Source: Streptomyces venezuelae (GTDB lineage Bacteria > Actinomycetota > Actinomycetes > Streptomycetales > Streptomycetaceae). Taken from it: DNA of 64,000 bases. The notes beneath the pieces were generated by a model. That model was not told where the DNA came from. It worked only from the letters and a program-made list of their open reading frames with translations, and did no database searches. This document shows, in pieces, positions 42,018 to 50,048 of this stretch. Position 1 is the stretch's first letter. The number at the start of each line of letters is the position of its first letter. The stretch is taken from positions 1,674,001 through 1,738,000 of the forward strand of contig NZ_CP029191.1 of assembly GCF_008642335.1 (NCBI RefSeq), written 5' to 3'. The position numbers were made by a program, and so were the translations under genes.

Positions 42018-42971
42018 CTAGCCCCGACTGCGCCGCGCCAGCGTCACCGCTCCCCCGCCCGCCACCAGAAGAACCACCGCACCCCCCGCCACATACGGCG
42101 TCATCGAGCTGCCCCCCGTCTCCGCGAGGTTCGCCTCCGTCTTCGGCGGCTGAACCGGTTTGCCCGGCTTGCCCTGCGGCTTCTCCTCCGCTTCCTTCGG
42201 CGGCGTCACGCCCACCGGCGTCTCACACCCCGCCCCGGCCAGCGTCACCGTCCCCGTCACCTCGGCCACGTTCAGCTTCAACGGGTTCACGGACACCGTG
42301 AGTTCCAGCGCCGACGCCGCCGCCGTGCGCGAGGTGGTCCGCGTCTTCGAGAGAGCGAGAGTGACCTCGCCAACCCCCGGCACCTTCACCTCCGTCGTCC
42401 CCTTCGCCGTCAACGTCACCTTCTTGCCGAGCACCGTCACGCCACCCAGCAGATTCGATTCGGCAACCGGCCGCTCGCCCTCCGTGCAGACCGCCTTCGA
42501 CGTGACCTGCTCGACCTCGACGAGGGAGAGGAGAGGCAGACCCGGCACGTGCACCTTGGCGCGCGCGATGTTGCTGTAACCCCGCGCCGTGCCACCCCGC
42601 ACCGTCGCCTTGGCCGTGGCGACGTCCGCGCGCAGCACGCTGAAGGGCCGCCCGCCGTCGACGCCGTCGAGACGGGCCGTCAGCGCGGTCTTCTCCGCAC
42701 TCGCGGGCGCCCGCACCTCGTTGAGGGCGACCTTGAGCGGGACGTTCACGGTCTTGTTGAGCAGGGCGACGTTCAGCCCGGTGCGCAGCACGACGGCGTC
42801 GGCCCGCCCGCCCTTGTGGCTGTCGCCGCCCGTGGCCTGCGCGGACCCCGCACCCGCGAGCGCCGCGGGACCGGCGGCGAGCGCGGTGGCGACGGCGACG
42901 ACGGAGAGGCGGCGGCCGTGTGCACGGACGGCGTCACTGAAGGTGTGGCTGGAGCAGGTGTGGCTGTTCAC
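42018..42971 (-). CDS. LAETG-type sortase-anchored surface protein (SCO1860-like)
   Basis: About 317 residues. A signal peptide (RAHGRRLSVVAVATALAAGPAALAG, cleavage near SAQA-TGG) is followed by a Thr/Val-rich beta domain (residues about 55-250) with two cysteines, a Pro/Lys/Glu-rich wall-spanning stretch (TPPKEAEEKPQGKPGKPVQP), then LAETG and a hydrophobic helix with an ARRSRG tail. LAxTG is the recognition signal of Streptomyces class E sortases, so the protein is probably linked to the cell wall. From memory, a protein like this lies next to the cob genes in S. coelicolor. The start GTG 42971 has GAGG upstream. Confidence 0.85.
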   Translation of the reverse strand: MNSHTCSSHTFSDAVRAHGRRLSVVAVATALAAGPAALAGAGSAQATGGDSHKGGRADAVVLRTGLNVALLNKTVNVPLKVALNEVRAPASAEKTALTARLDGVDGGRPFSVLRADVATAKATVRGGTARGYSNIARAKVHVPGLPLLSLVEVEQVTSKAVCTEGERPVAESNLLGGVTVLGKKVTLTAKGTTEVKVPGVGEVTLALSKTRTTSRTAAASALELTVSVNPLKLNVAEVTGTVTLAGAGCETPVGVTPPKEAEEKPQGKPGKPVQPPKTEANLAETGGSSMTPYVAGGAVVLLVAGGGAVTLARRSRG

Positions 42972-43324
42972 TGTGTGGGACCTCACGAGAGAAAGGAGCC
43001 ACCAACCGCGCACGCCACATGGGGACATCGCGTGCGCGCCGATGGCGTCGTCCGACATCGACGAGGGACGACGCCGGAATCTTTACGCACACAGAGTGAA
43101 CGGTCAGCAACCTGACGTGAGTTCACTCCAACGGGATGATTCCGGCCTTCCATTCGAATCCTGCGGCACAGACGTTCCCAGAGAGCACCTCAGCAACAGT
43201 CCGGTCGAAGCCCAGGAGCACCCGCGCCGCGCCCGCGCCGCATCCGCGGCCACACCCAACGACCCGCACCACCCCCACGTAACGCCCAGGTCAACTCAAC
43301 GCTCAACCCTCAACCCGCAGCCAC
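42972..43324. other. Gene-free region upstream of the LAETG protein gene
   Basis: About 350 bp lie between the chosen start of the LAETG protein gene and the stop of the amidohydrolase gene. No credible coding sequence is seen. The part near 43080-43200 is less GC-rich than its surroundings and should hold the LAETG gene promoter. A plus-strand GAGAAAGGAGCC at 42987-42998 resembles a ribosome site but no gene follows it. Confidence 0.45.
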
Positions 43325-44422
43325 TCAACCCACCACCCGCCCGTTCAGCACGACCCTCCGCGGCGCCCCCAGCACCCGCACGTCGTCCCGCGGATCCGCC
43401 TCGTACACCACGAGGTCCGCCGGCGCCCCCTCCGTGAGCCCGGGGCGGCCCAGCCACTCCCGCGCACCCCAGGTCGTCGCCGAGAGCGCGTCGAGCGCCG
43501 GGATGCCCGCGCGGGTCAGCTCGACGATCTCCGCCGCGACAAGGCCGTGCGGCAGCGAGCCGCCCGCGTCGGTGCCCGCGAAGACGGGGATGCCCGCGTC
43601 GTACGCGGCCCGCACCGTGTCGTAGCGGCGGGCGTGGAGCCGGCGCATGTGGTCCGACCAGCGGGGGAACTTCTTCTCGCCGCCCGCGGCGAGGTCCGGG
43701 AACGTGGCGATGTTGACGAGCGTGGGGACGATCGCGACGCCGCGCTCCGCGAAGAGCGGGATCGTGTCCTCCGTGAGGCCCGTCGCGTGCTCGATGCAGT
43801 CGATGCCCGCCTCGACGAGGTCCCGCAGGGAGTCCTCGGCGAAGCAGTGGGCGGTGACGCGGGCTCCCAGGCGGTGCGCCTCCGCGATGGCCGCGCGGAC
43901 CGCGTCACGGGGCCAGCACGCCGTGAGGTCGCCCGCGTCGCGGTCGATCCAGTCGCCGACGAGCTTGACCCAGCCGTCGCCGCGCCGGGCCTCCTGCGCG
44001 ACGTACGCGACGAGTTCGTCGGGCTCGATCTCGTGGGCGTAGTTGCGGATGTAGCGGCGGGTGCGCGCGATGTGGCGGCCCGCGCGGATGATCTTCGGGA
44101 GGTCGTCGCGGTCGTCGATCCAGTGGGTGTCGGAGGGTGAGCCCGCGTCGCGCAGCAGGAGGGCGCCGATCTCGCGGTCGGTGAGGGCCTGCTTCTCCGC
44201 GGTGTCCGCGTCGACGGGCCCGTGCGCGTCGAGGCCGACGTGGCAGTGGGCGTCGACCAGGCCGGGCAGGGTCCAGCCCTCGACCGTGCGGACGTCGTCG
44301 GCGGCGGTGCCGACGGGGCGGTCGTAGGTGACCCTCCCCCCGACCACCCACAGCTCGTCCCGTACGTCGTCGGGCCCGACGAGCACCCGCCCCTTCACGT
44401 GCAGCACCGCGTGATCGCTCAT
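43325..44422 (-). CDS. Metal-dependent amidohydrolase (imidazolonepropionase-like)
   Basis: A 365-residue protein of the amidohydrolase superfamily. Metal ligands are visible: DAHCHVGL (HxH), the lysine in GWVKLVGDW, TAHCFAED, IEHATG and AGTDAGG (Asp). The organisation follows the Sgx9355/prolidase-type cytosolic amidohydrolases that act on cyclic or dipeptide-like amides. The specific substrate is not evident. A tandem repeat array lies immediately upstream (44448-44556), between this gene and the divergent aminotransferase. Confidence 0.9.
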   Translation of the reverse strand: MSDHAVLHVKGRVLVGPDDVRDELWVVGGRVTYDRPVGTAADDVRTVEGWTLPGLVDAHCHVGLDAHGPVDADTAEKQALTDREIGALLLRDAGSPSDTHWIDDRDDLPKIIRAGRHIARTRRYIRNYAHEIEPDELVAYVAQEARRGDGWVKLVGDWIDRDAGDLTACWPRDAVRAAIAEAHRLGARVTAHCFAEDSLRDLVEAGIDCIEHATGLTEDTIPLFAERGVAIVPTLVNIATFPDLAAGGEKKFPRWSDHMRRLHARRYDTVRAAYDAGIPVFAGTDAGGSLPHGLVAAEIVELTRAGIPALDALSATTWGAREWLGRPGLTEGAPADLVVYEADPRDDVRVLGAPRRVVLNGRVVG

Positions 44423-44447
44423 GGCAGCAGCTTAGGAGGCGCCCGGA

Positions 44448-44556
44448 ACGCCCGGTACGGACCAGGCCAGTACGCCGGGTACAGGCCAGGCCAGTACGCC
44501 AGGTACAGGCCAGGCCGGTACGCCCGGTTACAGGCCGATCGGTACGCTCGGTACGG
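44448..44556. repeat. Four and a half tandem 24-bp repeats in a divergent promoter region
   Basis: Units start at 44448, 44472, 44496 and 44520, with a partial unit to 44556. The consensus is ACGCC-GGGTACAGGCCAGGCCAGT with minor changes. The array fills most of the gap between the divergent amidohydrolase (start 44422) and aminotransferase (start near 44573) genes. Confidence 0.88.
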
Positions 44557-44572
44557 CATCCCGAACGAACTC

Positions 44573-45712
44573 GTGAGCGAAGTGAGCTGTGACGTGAGCA
44601 GTACTGTGACGCACCCCTTTCTGGACCTGGCGCCGCTGAGCGCCCAGCAGTTCGCCGCCATCGAGGCCCGGGTGGCCGGGCTGCTCGCCACCGAGCAGGA
44701 CGTCGTGATCATGCAGGGCGAGGCGCTGCTGCCCCTGGAGGGGTGCATCCGGGGCGCGGCCGGGCCGGGCACGACCGCGCTGAACGTGATCACCGGTCCG
44801 TACGGCCAGACGTTCGGCGACTGGCTGCGCGACTGCGGGGCGACCGTCATCGATCTGGCCGTGCCGTTCCACACCGCGGTCACGGCCGAGCAGGTGCGGC
44901 AGGCGTTCGCCGAGCACCCGGAGATCGACTTCGTGTCGCTGGTGCACGCGGAGGCGGCGACCGGGAACACCAACCCCGTCGCGGAGATCGGCGCCGTCGT
45001 GCGGGAGCACGGTGCGCTGTTCATGCTGGACGCGGTCGCCTCGGTGGCCGCCGAGCCGCTGCTGCCGGACGCGTGGGGCGTGGACCTGTGCGTGATCGGC
45101 GCGCAGAAGGCGATGGGCGGGCCCGCGGGTGTCTCCGCGGTGTCCGTGAGCGCGCGGGCGTGGGAGCGCATCGCCGCGAACCCGCGGGCGCCGCGCCGTT
45201 CGTACCTCTCCCTCCTGGACTGGAAGGAGCGGTGGATCGACGGCGGCAGGAAGGCGCTGCTGCACGCGCCCGCGCAGCTGGAGATGCTGGCGCTCGAGGC
45301 GTGTGTGGAGCGCATCGAGGCGGAGGGCCTCGAGGCGCTCATGGCGCGGCACGCCGCGGCAGCGGCGGCGGTCCGCGCGGGGGCGATCGCGCTCGGCGGG
45401 GGTCTTGAGCCGTACGTGCACGACGCGGTGGACGCGGCGCCGGTCGCCACGACGCTGCGGACACCGGCGGGCGTCGACGCGTCGGCGCTGGTGGCCCGGG
45501 CGCTCGCCGCCGATCCGGTGCTTCCGCTGGTCGCCGGGGGCGGGGCGCTCGCGAAGGAGATGATCAGGGTCAACCACTACGGCCCCGACGCGACCCGGGG
45601 CGTCGTCCACGCGTCGCTGGCGGCGCTGGGGGCCGCGCTGGGCGAGACGGGCGTCGCGGTGGACCTGGAGGGCGCCCGCCGCGCGGTGACGGACGTCTTC
45701 ACGACGGCCTGA
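44573..45712 (+). CDS. Pyridoxal-phosphate-dependent aminotransferase, class V
   Basis: About 379 residues. The fold resembles serine-glyoxylate/alanine-glyoxylate aminotransferases and related lyases: GEALLPLEGCIRGA, ITGPYGQTFGDW, VHAEAATGNTNPV, FMLDAVASVAAEP and the lysine region VIGAQKAMGGPAGVS (PLP Lys in AQK). The C-terminal domain carries VNHYGPDATRG. Four in-frame GTGs (44573, 44582, 44594, 44606) could be the start; none has a strong ribosome site. It is divergent from a cytosolic amidohydrolase across a tandem repeat array. Substrate unknown. Confidence 0.85.
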   Translation: MSEVSCDVSSTVTHPFLDLAPLSAQQFAAIEARVAGLLATEQDVVIMQGEALLPLEGCIRGAAGPGTTALNVITGPYGQTFGDWLRDCGATVIDLAVPFHTAVTAEQVRQAFAEHPEIDFVSLVHAEAATGNTNPVAEIGAVVREHGALFMLDAVASVAAEPLLPDAWGVDLCVIGAQKAMGGPAGVSAVSVSARAWERIAANPRAPRRSYLSLLDWKERWIDGGRKALLHAPAQLEMLALEACVERIEAEGLEALMARHAAAAAAVRAGAIALGGGLEPYVHDAVDAAPVATTLRTPAGVDASALVARALAADPVLPLVAGGGALAKEMIRVNHYGPDATRGVVHASLAALGAALGETGVAVDLEGARRAVTDVFTTA

Positions 45713-45722
45713 TCCCACCCCC

Positions 45723-45736
45723 GTTCCGCACGGAAC
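45723..45736. repeat. Perfect short palindrome GTTCCG-CA-CGGAAC
   Basis: A 14-bp perfect inverted repeat lying 10 bp after the aminotransferase stop and 39 bp before the DinB gene start. It could be an operator for the DinB gene or a minimal hairpin. Confidence 0.35.
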
Positions 45737-45775
45737 ACCTGCGGCCGTCCGCCGCCTCATGGCACCGTGCATGCC

Positions 45776-46300
45776 GTGACCACGCTTCCGGACGGCCGCA
45801 TCATTCCGCCCCTGACCGCCGACGAGCCCACGATGCTCACGAGCTGGCTGGACCTGCACCGCGCCACGCTGGCGGTGAAGTGTGCCGGGCTCGACGACGA
45901 GCAGACGCTGCGGACGCCCGTCGAGCCGTCCCCGCTCTCGCTGTTCGGTCTGGTGCAGCATCTCGCCGAGGTGGAGCGGAACTGGATCCAGCGCATCTTC
46001 GCGGGGCGTGACGTGCCGCCGATCTACGGGGACCGCAGCGGTTTCGCCCTGGACCGGTCCCGGACGTTCGCCGAGGTCCTCGCCGTGTGGGAGCGGGAGG
46101 TCGCGGTGAACCGGCGGATCTGCGCGGGGCGTTCGCTCGACGACACGGGGCGGCTCGACGCCGACTCCGCGGCCGTCATGGGGGGCGAGGACGTCGTGAG
46201 TCTGCGCTGGATCCTGGTGCACCTGATCGAGGAGTACGCCCGGCACAACGGTCACGCCGATCTGCTCCGGGAGCGCGTCGACGGAACCACCGGAACGTGA
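45776..46300 (+). CDS. DinB-like DUF664 protein
   Basis: A 174-residue four-helix-bundle protein of the DinB superfamily (DUF664). The metal-ligand pattern is visible: His62 in LVQHLAEVERNW and His157/His160 in YARHNGHADLLRE. In actinobacteria many DinB-fold proteins are mycothiol- or bacillithiol-dependent transferases; a nickel or zinc site is likely. The start GTG 45776 (VTTLPDGRI) is preferred; a GTG at 45767 is also in frame. A palindrome lies just upstream. Confidence 0.82.
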   Translation: MTTLPDGRIIPPLTADEPTMLTSWLDLHRATLAVKCAGLDDEQTLRTPVEPSPLSLFGLVQHLAEVERNWIQRIFAGRDVPPIYGDRSGFALDRSRTFAEVLAVWEREVAVNRRICAGRSLDDTGRLDADSAAVMGGEDVVSLRWILVHLIEEYARHNGHADLLRERVDGTTGT

Positions 46301-46650
46301 ATCCACGCCTCCGCTCCTTTGCCTCACTTTGAATTCCCGCGCACGTTCTCACGAATTATTTATAAACTGAGAAGCACAGCTTCCCGTATTCTTCTGCCCG
46401 CTTTCCCGGGACCTAAACGCTAAGATTTCGACAGCATCAAACCCCGCAATTCGGACGCGCGCAAGACGAGTCTCAGCCATGTGACGCACTCCACATCGCG
46501 TCCGTTTCGCGCGGTTTGTGCGGGTCAAAGTACCCCAAAAGGTCAAGACCTCATGCGGGCGCGCACCCACGCCTGATAACACATGAGGCGCCCTTGTGTA
46601 ACCCCTCCCCCCGATGCAATTCAAGAAATTGCTCGGTAAATTCAATCCGC
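46301..46650. other. GC-poor leader and promoter region of the ectoine operon
   Basis: A 350-bp intergenic region with visibly lower GC than its surroundings, including an AT-rich tract ACGAATTATTTATAAACTGA (46351-46370). GGTCAA occurs as a direct repeat at 46523-46528 and 46541-46546. Such content fits a regulated promoter with a long 5' leader for ectABCD. No coding sequence is supported; a minus-strand frame of 104 codons looks accidental. Confidence 0.55.
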
Positions 46651-47202
46651 ATGACCGCTGCACAAGCCGATCTACCGACCGACCTGCGAGCGAAATTCCA
46701 AAAACTGCCGGAGGGGCTGCGACTCGACAGTCCCGATGTCGCCGACGGTGCCGCGATCTGGCGGATCGCCCGCGACTCGAAGGTGCTCGACCTGAACTCG
46801 TCCTACAGCTATCTGCTGTGGTGTCGCGATTTCGCGGCCACGTCCGTCGTGGCCCGGGACGCCGACGGGGAGACGGTCGGCTTCATCACCGGCTACATCC
46901 GGCCCGAGCACCCCGACGTCCTGATGGTCTGGCAGGTGGCCGTCGATCACGGTCAGCGTGGCCGCGGCCTCGCCGGCGCCCTGCTCGAAGGACTGACCGC
47001 GAGGGTCGCCGCGGGCCGTGCGCTGACCAGGATCGAGACGACGATCGCGCCCTCGAACACCGCGTCCGAGCGGCTCTTCCTCTCCTTCGCGCGGCGACAC
47101 GGCGCGTCGGTCGAGCGGAAGGTCCTGTTCGACGCGGGGCTCTTCCCCGACGACGGCCACGAGCCCGAGGTGCTGTACCGCATCGGTCCGCTCGACCACT
47201 GA
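46651..47202 (+). CDS. ectA: Diaminobutyrate acetyltransferase EctA
   Basis: A 183-residue GNAT enzyme that acetylates L-2,4-diaminobutyrate at the 4-amino group, the second step of ectoine synthesis. Characteristic sequences are LDLNSSYSYLLWCRDFAATSVVA, VWQVAVDHGQRGRGLAGALL (acetyl-CoA loop) and IAPSNTASERLF. The ATG at 46651 gives MTAAQADLPTDLR. It is the first gene of ectABCD. The ribosome site is weak, so translation may depend on the upstream leader. Confidence 0.96.
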   Translation: MTAAQADLPTDLRAKFQKLPEGLRLDSPDVADGAAIWRIARDSKVLDLNSSYSYLLWCRDFAATSVVARDADGETVGFITGYIRPEHPDVLMVWQVAVDHGQRGRGLAGALLEGLTARVAAGRALTRIETTIAPSNTASERLFLSFARRHGASVERKVLFDAGLFPDDGHEPEVLYRIGPLDH

Positions 47203-47296
47203 TCCGCCCTCGCTCCCCCCAGCGATGCCCGCGAGACACGCACCACCCGTAACTCCCCCCACCTCCCACGCCTTTCCATCTCCCAGGAGATCTGCT

Positions 47297-48568
47297 GTGA
47301 CCATCACCCAGCCCGACCTGAGCGTCTTCGAGACCCTGGAGTCGGAGGTGCGCAGCTACTGCCGCGGTTGGCCTACGGTCTTCGACCGCGCGCAGGGCAG
47401 CCGCATGTACGACGAGGACGGCCACGAGTACCTCGACTTCTTCGCCGGAGCCGGATCGCTCAATTACGGCCACAACAACCCGGTCCTGAAACGCGCTCTC
47501 ATCGACTACATCGAGCGCGACGGCGTCACGCACGGCCTCGACATGTCGACGACCGCGAAGCGCGCCTTCCTGGAGACCTTCCAGAACGTCATCCTGCGCC
47601 CGCGCGACCTGCCGTACAAGGTCATGTTCCCGGGCCCGACGGGCACCAACGCCGTGGAGTCGGCGCTGAAGCTGGCCCGCAAGGTCAAGGGCCGCGAGTC
47701 GATCGTGTCGTTCACGAACGCCTTCCACGGCATGTCGCTCGGCTCGCTCGCGGTGACCGGCAACGCCTTCAAGCGCGCCGGCGCCGGCATCCCGCTGGTG
47801 CACGGCACCCCGATGCCGTTCGACAACTACCTCGACGGCCGGACCCCCGACTTCATCTGGTTCGAGCGCCTCCTGGAGGACTCCGGCTCGGGCCTGAACA
47901 CCCCCGCCGCCGTGATCGTCGAGACGGTGCAGGGAGAGGGCGGCATCAACGTCGCCCGCGCCGAGTGGCTGCGCAAGCTCGCCGACGTGTGCGAGCGCTG
48001 GGACATGCTCCTGATCGTCGACGACATCCAGATGGGCTGCGGCCGCACCGGCGCGTTCTTCTCCTTCGAGGAGGCGGGCATCACGCCGGACATCGTGACG
48101 GTGTCGAAGTCCATCAGCGGCTACGGCCTGCCCATGTCGCTCTGCCTGTTCAAGCCGGAGCTCGACGTGTGGGAGCCGGGCGAGCACAACGGCACGTTCC
48201 GCGGCAACAACCCCGCGTTCGTGACGGCCGCCGCCGCCCTGGAGACGTACTGGACCGACGGCCCGGCGATGGAGAAGCAGACCCGCGCCCGCGGCGAGCA
48301 GATCGAGCAGGCGCTGACCTCGATCGTCGACGAGAACCGCGCGGCCATCAAGGAGTGGCGCGGCCGCGGCATGGTCTGGGGCGTGGAGTTCCACGACAAG
48401 GACCGCGCGGGAGCCGTGGCCAAGCGGGCCTTCGAACTGGGCCTGCTCATCGAGACCTCCGGCCCCGAGAGCGAGGTCGTCAAGCTCCTTCCGGCGCTGA
48501 CGATCACGCCCGACGAGCTGGACGAGGGGCTGCGCACGCTGGCCCGCGCGGTCCGCGAGACCGCCTGA
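47297..48568 (+). CDS. ectB: Diaminobutyrate-2-oxoglutarate transaminase EctB
   Basis: A 423-residue class III aminotransferase that makes L-2,4-diaminobutyrate from aspartate semialdehyde and glutamate. Landmarks include FFAGAGSLNYGHNNP, PGPTGTNAVESALK, the VDDIQMGCGRTG segment and the PLP lysine Lys271 in TVSKSISGYGLPMS. The GTG at 47297 has AGGAGA upstream. It follows ectA by 94 bp, a gap large enough for a second control point within the operon. Confidence 0.97.
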   Translation: MTITQPDLSVFETLESEVRSYCRGWPTVFDRAQGSRMYDEDGHEYLDFFAGAGSLNYGHNNPVLKRALIDYIERDGVTHGLDMSTTAKRAFLETFQNVILRPRDLPYKVMFPGPTGTNAVESALKLARKVKGRESIVSFTNAFHGMSLGSLAVTGNAFKRAGAGIPLVHGTPMPFDNYLDGRTPDFIWFERLLEDSGSGLNTPAAVIVETVQGEGGINVARAEWLRKLADVCERWDMLLIVDDIQMGCGRTGAFFSFEEAGITPDIVTVSKSISGYGLPMSLCLFKPELDVWEPGEHNGTFRGNNPAFVTAAAALETYWTDGPAMEKQTRARGEQIEQALTSIVDENRAAIKEWRGRGMVWGVEFHDKDRAGAVAKRAFELGLLIETSGPESEVVKLLPALTITPDELDEGLRTLARAVRETA

Positions 48569-48620
48569 GCGAGCGCCCTACCGAGCCCCGGCACCGTAAG
48601 AGAAAAGGAACCAACTCACC

Positions 48621-49025
48621 GTGATCGTCCGTTCGTTCAAGGACATTGAAGGCACCGACCGGCATGTGAAGGCCGCTTCGGGCACCTGGGAGAGCAAGCG
48701 CATCGTCCTCGCCAAGGAGCGGGTGGGCTTCTCCGTCCACGAGACCATCCTGTACGCGGGCACGGAGACGTCGATGTGGTACGCGAACCACATCGAGGCC
48801 GTCGTCTGCACCAAGGGTGAGGCGGAGCTGACCGACGACACGACCGGCGAGAAGTACACGATCACGCCGGGCACCATGTACCTGCTCGACGGGCACGAGA
48901 AGCACACGATGCGGATCAAGGAGGACTTCCACTGCATCTGTGTCTTCAACCCGCCCGTCACGGGTCGTGAGGACCACGACGAGAACGGCGTGTACCCGCT
49001 GCTCACGGAGCCGGAAGCGGACTGA
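48621..49025 (+). CDS. ectC: L-ectoine synthase EctC
   Basis: A 134-residue cupin-fold ectoine synthase closing N-gamma-acetyl-diaminobutyrate to ectoine. Recognisable motifs are [37 protein letters not shown] and the metal-binding region with [16 protein letters not shown]. It follows ectB by 52 bp. The GTG start is preceded by AAAAGGAACC. Confidence 0.97.
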   Translation: MIVRSFKDIEGTDRHVKAASGTWESKRIVLAKERVGFSVHETILYAGTETSMWYANHIEAVVCTKGEAELTDDTTGEKYTITPGTMYLLDGHEKHTMRIKEDFHCICVFNPPVTGREDHDENGVYPLLTEPEAD

Positions 49026-49076
49026 CACCACCTACATCCCGAACAGGGCCGTACGAGAGGAGAGGCAGGCAACACC

Positions 49077-49976
49077 ATGACCACCGCACCCGAACGCACC
49101 AGTGACCTGTACCCGACCCGAGGCACCGAAGAGGTGCTGATCGAGCGCAAGGACCCCGTCGTGTGGTCCGAGCCGGGTGCAGCGGGGCCGATCACGGCCG
49201 GGGATCTGGCCGGGTTCGAGCGGGACGGTTTCCTGGCGATCGACCAGTTGATCACCCCGGACGAAGTGGGCGTCTACCACGCCGAGCTGGAGCGTCTCAT
49301 CAACGATCCGGCGATGCGCGAGAACGAGCGCTCCATCGTCGAGCCGCGCTCCCAGGAGATCCGGTCGATCTTCGAGGTGCACAAGATCAGTGAGGTCTTC
49401 GCCAGGCTGGCGGCGGACCCGCGGGTCGTCGGCAGGGCGCGGCAGATCCTCGGCTCGGACGTGTACGTCCACCAGTCGCGGATCAACGTGAAGCCGGGCT
49501 TCGGTGCCTCCGGGTTCTACTGGCACTCGGACTTCGAGACCTGGCACGCGGAGGACGGCCTGCCGAACATGCGGACCGTCTCGGTGTCCATCGCGCTGAC
49601 GAAGAACTACGACACCAACGGTGGTCTCATGATCATGCCGGGGTCGCACAAGACGTTCCTCGGCTGTGCGGGCGCCACGCCGAAGGACAACTACAAGCGG
49701 TCGCTGCAGATGCAGGACGCGGGCATCCCGTCGGACGAGACGCTCACGCACCTCGCGTCCGACTACGGCATCCGCCTGTTCACGGGCGAGGCCGGTTCGG
49801 CGACGTGGTTCGACTGCAACGCCATGCACGGCTCGGGGGACAACATCACCCCGTACCCGCGCAGCAACGTCTTCATCGTGTTCAACAGCGTGGAGAACAC
49901 GGCGGTGGAGCCGTTTGCGGCGCCGGTGCGCAGGCCCGAGTACATCGGGGCGCGGGACTTCACCCCGGTGAAGTGA
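49077..49976 (+). CDS. ectD: Ectoine hydroxylase EctD
   Basis: A 299-residue Fe(II)/2-oxoglutarate-dependent dioxygenase converting ectoine to 5-hydroxyectoine. The iron triad is His150 and Asp152 in FYWHSDFETWH and His251 in CNAMHGSGDN, matching the spacing of characterised EctD. GAGAGGAGAGG precedes the ATG. A hairpin terminator follows at 49996-50027. The cell therefore probably makes both ectoine and hydroxyectoine under osmotic or heat stress. Confidence 0.97.
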   Translation: MTTAPERTSDLYPTRGTEEVLIERKDPVVWSEPGAAGPITAGDLAGFERDGFLAIDQLITPDEVGVYHAELERLINDPAMRENERSIVEPRSQEIRSIFEVHKISEVFARLAADPRVVGRARQILGSDVYVHQSRINVKPGFGASGFYWHSDFETWHAEDGLPNMRTVSVSIALTKNYDTNGGLMIMPGSHKTFLGCAGATPKDNYKRSLQMQDAGIPSDETLTHLASDYGIRLFTGEAGSATWFDCNAMHGSGDNITPYPRSNVFIVFNSVENTAVEPFAAPVRRPEYIGARDFTPVK

Positions 49977-49995
49977 CGCGGTAGGTGAGCGAGTC

Positions 49996-50027
49996 CGGCC
50001 CGGTTCCCCTTCTCGGGGGCCGGGCCG
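49996..50027. terminator. Hairpin terminator between ectD and the convergent reductase gene
   Basis: Outer arms CGGCCCGG (49996-50003) and CCGGGCCG (50020-50027) are perfect complements, and the interior adds CCCC paired with GGGG around a short loop. It lies between two convergent genes and can serve both. Confidence 0.75.
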
Positions 50028-50048
50028 TTCGCCGTTCCGCCTTCCGGA

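Noticed and set aside
42987..43115. Plus-strand gene suggested by a GAGAAAGGAGCC ribosome-like site
   Set aside because: The frame after it is short, lacks similarity to any family and lies opposite the start of the LAETG protein gene.
46349..46663. Minus-strand 104-codon frame upstream of ectA
   Set aside because: No ribosome site, no recognisable domain and it spans the ectA promoter region, so chance is more likely.
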